Below are positions 60,621-64,000 of a stretch of DNA of 64,000 nt, one piece after another. Under the pieces are notes generated by a model. The model was not told where the DNA came from. It worked only from the letters and a program-made list of their open reading frames with translations, and did no database searches. The DNA comes from Pseudomonas viridiflava (GTDB lineage Bacteria > Pseudomonadota > Gammaproteobacteria > Pseudomonadales > Pseudomonadaceae). Location: positions 84,488 through 148,487 of the forward strand of contig NZ_UTHA01000297.1 of assembly GCF_900582195.1 (NCBI RefSeq), in the 5' to 3' direction. How positions within the stretch are numbered: position 1 is the stretch's first letter; the number at the start of each line of letters is the position of its first letter. The position numbers were made by a program, and so were the translations under genes.

Positions 60621-61846
60621 TGAAGCGCGTCGTCGTCACCGGCATGGCCGGCATCACCTCACTGGGCAGCGACTGGGAGACCATCGCCGGCAACTTCGCG
60701 GCCAATCGCAGCGGCATTCGCCGGATGGACGAGTGGGATCGCTTCAGCGAACTCAACACGCGCCTGGCCGGGCCGATCGATGACTTTGCAGTGCCTGCGC
60801 ACTGGACGCGCAAGCAGTTGCGCAGCATGGGCCGGGTGTCGCGGCTGGCGGTTCGTGCGGCAGAAAACGCCCTGGCCGACGCTGGTTTGCTCGGTGACGA
60901 ATCGATCAAGGATGGCCGCATGGGCGTCGCTTGCGGCTCGTCCACCGGCAGCACTGACGAGATCAAAGCGTTCGGCAACATGCTGCTCAACTCGGTGGCC
61001 GAAGGTCTGAATGCCAACTCCTACGTGCGGATGATGCCGCACACCACCGCCGCTAACATCAGTATTTTCTTTGGCCTGACCGGGCGGTTGATCCCGACGT
61101 CCAGCGCTTGCACCAGCGGCAGTCAGGGCATCGGTTACGCCTACGAGGCGATCAAGTTCGGCCGCCTGCCGTTGATGCTCGCCGGTGGCGCCGAAGAGCT
61201 GTGCCCGACCGAAGCCATGGTCTTCGACGCGCTCTACGCCACCAGCCTGAAAAACGATGCGCCACAGACCAGCCCACGCCCGTACGACAAGGGCCGCGAT
61301 GGCCTGGTGATCGGTGAAGGCGGCGGCATGCTGGTACTCGAGGAACTGGAACACGCCCTCGCCCGTGGTGCGCACATCCATGCCGAGATCGTCGGTTTCG
61401 GCAGCAACGCCGACGGCCAGCACACCACACGCCCGGAACAAGTGACCATGCGCCGCGCCATGGAGCTGGCGCTGGAAGACGCCGGCCTGATGCCGGATGC
61501 CATCGGTTATGTAAATGGCCACGGCACGGCTACAGAACAGGGCGACATTGCCGAAACACTGGCAACCAGCAGTTTGTTCGGCGAGCGCATGCCGATCAGT
61601 TCGCAGAAAAGCTTCCTCGGCCACACACTCGGCGCCTGCGGCGCGCTGGAGTCGTGGTTCAGCATCGAGATGATGAACCGCGACCTGTACGTGCACACGT
61701 TCAACCTCGACGAGGTCGATCCGCACTGCGGCAAGCTCGATTACCTGCGCGGCGAATTCCGCCAGATGCATCACGACTACGTGATGAACAACAATTTCGC
61801 TTTTGGTGGCGTCAACACCTCGTTGATTTTCCGCCGCTGGCACTGA
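60620..61846 (+). CDS. apeR: Beta-ketoacyl synthase II-type (FabF-like; ApeR-like)
   Basis: A 408-aa ketosynthase with Cys164 in SSACTSGSQGIGY, His in NGHGTATEQGD, and QKSFLGHTLGACG. It is FabF-like and probably performs the first condensation with the aryl starter; the other KS pair does the extension. ATG 60620 is nine bases after GGAGG; a GTG at 60614 would be too near. Its own end is 25 bp from the following lipoprotein gene. Confidence 0.92.
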   Translation: MKRVVVTGMAGITSLGSDWETIAGNFAANRSGIRRMDEWDRFSELNTRLAGPIDDFAVPAHWTRKQLRSMGRVSRLAVRAAENALADAGLLGDESIKDGRMGVACGSSTGSTDEIKAFGNMLLNSVAEGLNANSYVRMMPHTTAANISIFFGLTGRLIPTSSACTSGSQGIGYAYEAIKFGRLPLMLAGGAEELCPTEAMVFDALYATSLKNDAPQTSPRPYDKGRDGLVIGEGGGMLVLEELEHALARGAHIHAEIVGFGSNADGQHTTRPEQVTMRRAMELALEDAGLMPDAIGYVNGHGTATEQGDIAETLATSSLFGERMPISSQKSFLGHTLGACGALESWFSIEMMNRDLYVHTFNLDEVDPHCGKLDYLRGEFRQMHHDYVMNNNFAFGGVNTSLIFRRWH

Positions 61847-61871
61847 CCGCAACACCTTTGGAGTGAAGGGA

Positions 61872-62675
61872 ATGACTCAGTTTCACCGCATCGCCGCTCT
61901 GTTGGCACTGGCTTTTGTGCTCGGCGGTTGCACCAGCAAACCGGTTTACAACGCCAGGGAAGAGTTCTCGCCCAACCTCGGCTTCACCCAGCAACAGATG
62001 AGCCGCGCGATCGTCACCGCGCTCAACGACCGCCAGTGGGTCGTGCAATCGGTGCGCCCGGGCATGATCAAAGCGGCGATCACCGTACGCGGTCGCCATC
62101 ACGCCGAAGTCGATATTCCGTTCACCCCGACTTCGTTTGAAATCGATTACCGCAGCAGCTACGGCCTCGACGCCAAGGACGGCAAGATCCACGGCAACTA
62201 CAACCGCTGGGTCAATCGCCTGCGCGACAACGTGCTCAAAGAGCTGTCGATCAACCCGGACATCGAAGCCGTCAACAACCTAGGCATCATCAAACAGGGT
62301 GCCGACGAGCCGACTTACCTGAGCTTCCGCGAAGGCGTCAAACGCGCCACCGACGCCGGCCTGCTCGACGGCAGCGTGAAGTTCTACCTGGCCGGCGAAA
62401 CCCTGCCAAAACAGGTGCGCAAACTCGACACCGTGAGCAGCAGCCGCAAGACCAACGGCTCGAACAAATCCGACGAAGACGCCTGCTTCTGGGCCCTGCA
62501 ATCGGCCTTGGCGACCCTGCAGAACGCCGCGAAAAAAGCCGACGCCAACGCGGTGATCAACATCGCCAGCGTCGACCAGCGCGATCTGTACAAGGACACC
62601 GAGAAATTCCAGTGCCGTGCCGGGCTGGTGGTGTCGAGCGTGGCGCTGCGCGGGGACTTGGCGCACGTGGATTGA
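61872..62675 (+). CDS. Lipoprotein of unknown function with a C-terminal domain repeated in the gene at 63489
   Basis: A 267-aa lipoprotein: signal IAALLALAFVLGGC with lipidation at the Cys of LGGC. The N-terminal half (about 30-130: YNAREEFSPNLGFTQQQMSR, AITVRGRHHAEVDIPFTPTS) is unlike the C-terminal half (about 150-265), which shares DGSVKFYL, K-NG-NKSD, C-W-LQS and VALRGDL with the small periplasmic protein at 63489. Related proteins are often mislabelled excinuclease subunits; I see no nuclease features. GGAG is 8 bases before the ATG. It may be the last gene of the pigment operon, as a terminator follows it. Confidence 0.78.
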   Translation: MTQFHRIAALLALAFVLGGCTSKPVYNAREEFSPNLGFTQQQMSRAIVTALNDRQWVVQSVRPGMIKAAITVRGRHHAEVDIPFTPTSFEIDYRSSYGLDAKDGKIHGNYNRWVNRLRDNVLKELSINPDIEAVNNLGIIKQGADEPTYLSFREGVKRATDAGLLDGSVKFYLAGETLPKQVRKLDTVSSSRKTNGSNKSDEDACFWALQSALATLQNAAKKADANAVINIASVDQRDLYKDTEKFQCRAGLVVSSVALRGDLAHVD

Positions 62676-62693
62676 TGGGATTGTAGAAACGAC

Positions 62694-62717
62694 AAAGGGC
62701 GCCATTCGGCGCCCTTT
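62694..62717 (+). terminator. Terminator at the end of the aryl polyene transcription unit
   Basis: Perfect 10-bp stem AAAGGGCGCC / GGCGCCCTTT with loop ATTC, 18 bp after the lipoprotein stop. This is the first terminator-like hairpin on the plus strand after the cluster promoter, apart from the REP pair at 57664. Confidence 0.8.
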
Positions 62718-62888
62718 CACAAACAGGTTGGCTTGTCATCGCCGATTACCTGTCTGGCTCTGCGATGGCTGGTCACCCAGGATCCTCAGAGTCTCACAAG
62801 CCCCTTGCGGGAACGCTCGCAGTATTGCCCGAATCATCAAGCCGGACAACGGCTGGCGTTTGGCCTCACTGCGCCACTTCTGTAGCCA

Positions 62889-63272
62889 TTACAGCCCAAG
62901 CGCCCGCCTGACTGCAGCTTTAACGGCGCAGAACTCTTCTGTTTCAAGGTGTGAGATCAGATAGACGCGCCGTCCTTCACGATCTCTGCTTTTGATCCGG
63001 TCCAGTCGAGAAAGGCTGACAGTGGCCACCATATCGCACTTCGCCCAACAGATCGGGCTGGCGCCTTGAAGATGGCTGGAGAGTTCGAAATGGTGATCAA
63101 GTAAACAATCCGGTGCAGTGGTACTTAGCGGTACGACCGTCACCAACATACTGTTGGTTCTGTGTTTTCGTATCACGACAACGGGTCTGACCTTGACCAT
63201 CTCAGGTACTTCATAACCTCTGAAGTCGCAGATCAGAACACTACCTTCCTTGGGCTGGTATCGAAGTGGCAT
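62889..63272 (-). CDS. PemK/MazF-family toxin-like protein, no adjacent antitoxin
   Basis: A 127-aa protein of the PemK/MazF endoribonuclease type: GSVLICDFRGYEVPEMVKVR followed by RPVVVIRKH, TVVPLSTTAPD, ICWAKCDMVATVSLSRLDRI and a C-terminal helix VKAAVRRALGL. MazF proteins cleave mRNA; the RPVVVI and VVPLSTT strands are the family core. ATG 63272 (MPLRYQPKEG) is preferred to a GTG three codons upstream. No antitoxin frame lies directly upstream (63273-63488) or downstream, so it may be a solitary toxin-like protein. Confidence 0.82.
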   Translation of the reverse strand: MPLRYQPKEGSVLICDFRGYEVPEMVKVRPVVVIRKHRTNSMLVTVVPLSTTAPDCLLDHHFELSSHLQGASPICWAKCDMVATVSLSRLDRIKSRDREGRRVYLISHLETEEFCAVKAAVRRALGL

Positions 63273-63488
63273 CCATGGCACTCACTTAAAGAAATCGATT
63301 CTGCGCAAGAAAACAAACACTCGCTAAAACAGTTCGTAACCGCAAATGTGGTGAACACGGTTCCACAAGCTGAACACTCGCCACACAGGATCTACACTCG
63401 CTCATGCAGGCCATCAATACGCCTGTCAGAACGGCGGGCCCGGTCAGTCGAGCACTCGCGGTTCTCTTTCACCGTCAAGGAGATGACC

Positions 63489-63926
63489 ATGCAAGTGAAA
63501 GCCCTGATCGCCGCCGCGCTTTTCGCGTTAATGCCCAGCGCAGGCCATGCCACCAACCTGATGTACATGCCCTTCGAAACCGTGCTGTCGGACGCCATTC
63601 GCGCCGGGCGGCTGGATGGCAGTGTGAAGTTCTATTTGCTCGGCAATGGGCCGCAGGGCACTCAGCAATTGTTGCGCCGAGGGGTGGTCAGTGATTTGAA
63701 GACCAACGGGTTCAACAAGAGCGACCACAACTCCTGCGAGTGGGTGTTGCAGTCGAATCTGATCAAGCTGCAGGCCGATGCCAAGCGGGCCGGGGCGAAT
63801 GCGGTGGTCAATATCGTCAGCTATTACGACCAGCATGTGCGCAAGGATTTGAATACGTACGAGTGCCGGGCGGGGATTTTTGTCACGCGGGTGGCGTTGA
63901 GGGGGGATTTGGTGCGGTTGCCCTGA
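63489..63926 (+). CDS. Small periplasmic protein, paralogue of the C-terminal domain of the lipoprotein at 61872
   Basis: A 145-aa protein with signal peptide MQVKALIAAALFALMPSAGH, cleaved after AGHA. The mature part contains LDGSVKFYLLGNGPQG, KTNGFNKSDHNSCEWVLQSN, ANAVVNIVSYYDQ, CRAGIFVTRVALRGDL, matching the lipoprotein domain block by block. The two conserved cysteines (one in CEWVLQ, one in ECRAG) could form a disulfide. Function unknown. The ribosome site AAGGAG is 7 bases before ATG 63489; an ATG at 63483 touches it and is unlikely. Confidence 0.8.
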   Translation: MQVKALIAAALFALMPSAGHATNLMYMPFETVLSDAIRAGRLDGSVKFYLLGNGPQGTQQLLRRGVVSDLKTNGFNKSDHNSCEWVLQSNLIKLQADAKRAGANAVVNIVSYYDQHVRKDLNTYECRAGIFVTRVALRGDLVRLP

Positions 63927-63951
63927 AATCTGTGATGTTTGGGCCGACGCC

Positions 63952-64000
63952 TTCGCGAGCAGGCTCGCTCCCACCTTGGAATGCGTTCCCTGTGGGAGCG
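63952..64000. repeat. REP copies at the right edge
   Basis: One REP copy, TTCGCGAGCAGGCTCGCTCC, lies at 63952-63973, and the first ten bases of another in the opposite sense (TGTGGGAGCG) are at 63991-64000, cut by the window end. The arrangement is tail-to-tail, unlike the face-to-face pairs elsewhere. Confidence 0.85.

Noticed and set aside
1..64000. tRNA, rRNA, insertion sequences, prophage genes
   Set aside because: No rRNA segments, no tRNA cloverleaf with a TTCGA arm that I could find by reading, and no transposase, integrase or phage structural proteins other than the T6SS VgrG.

Overview
The window reads as a chromosomal segment of a Pseudomonas fluorescens-group bacterium. It is GC-rich, its housekeeping genes run in an order close to the P. 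aeruginosa PAO1 PA5010-PA5028 block (waaG, waaC, waaF, glnE, aceE, aceF, dipA, msrA, rlmJ, acyl-CoA dehydrogenase, K+/H+ antiporter, mscK, selO, parA-like), and it is sprinkled with REP hairpins whose arms read TGTGGGAGCGAGC...GCTCGCGAA. No rRNA, tRNA, insertion sequence, prophage or CRISPR array was seen.

Layout. 1-2134: LPS inner-core heptosyltransferases (minus strand). 2365-10310: glnE, then divergently the pyruvate dehydrogenase genes aceE-aceF, with two perfect or near-perfect GntR-type palindromes ahead of aceE. 10587-16750: a PhoD-like phosphatase, the c-di-GMP phosphodiesterase gene dipA, msrA and rlmJ. 17081-20663: an accessory patch with an orphan type VI secretion vgrG and its DUF4123 adaptor, no recognisable effector, a truncated immunity-like gene, a small hypothetical gene and a 211-bp multi-hairpin element that looks like structured RNA. 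21019-26915: the divergent proline-use genes putP and putA, with six GTTGCA PutA-operator sites between them. 27175-34396: an acyl-CoA dehydrogenase, an unknown gene, two chemoreceptors, and between the chemoreceptors a zapA-like/ZapB-like coiled-coil pair. 34720-43407: K+/H+ antiporter, mechanosensitive channel MscK, SelO, a lone HigA-like antitoxin, thioredoxin 2 and a ParA-like ATPase.

The largest accessory system is at 43764-62675. It is a single plus-strand train of 20 tightly overlapping genes, plus a lipoprotein gene, that I identify as an aryl polyene (APE/xanthomonadin-like) pigment cluster. It encodes a truncated chain-length-factor ketosynthase, two acyl carrier proteins, an AMP ligase fused to a dehydratase, a second dehydratase, two full ketosynthases, a ketoreductase, a thioesterase, two acyltransferases, a glycosyltransferase, a LolA-like carrier, an MMPL exporter, a lipoprotein, a methyltransferase, an MIO-type aromatic amino acid ammonia-lyase, a flavin halogenase-like enzyme and a cation/proton antiporter-like membrane protein. 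Together these would make an aromatic starter, extend it to a polyene on ACP, decorate it and anchor it in the outer membrane. The type is known; the ligase-dehydratase fusion, the lyase, the halogenase and the REP pair inside the operon are the parts worth a closer look.

The right end holds an orphan PemK/MazF-like toxin and a small periplasmic protein paralogous to the C-terminal half of the lipoprotein encoded at the end of the cluster.
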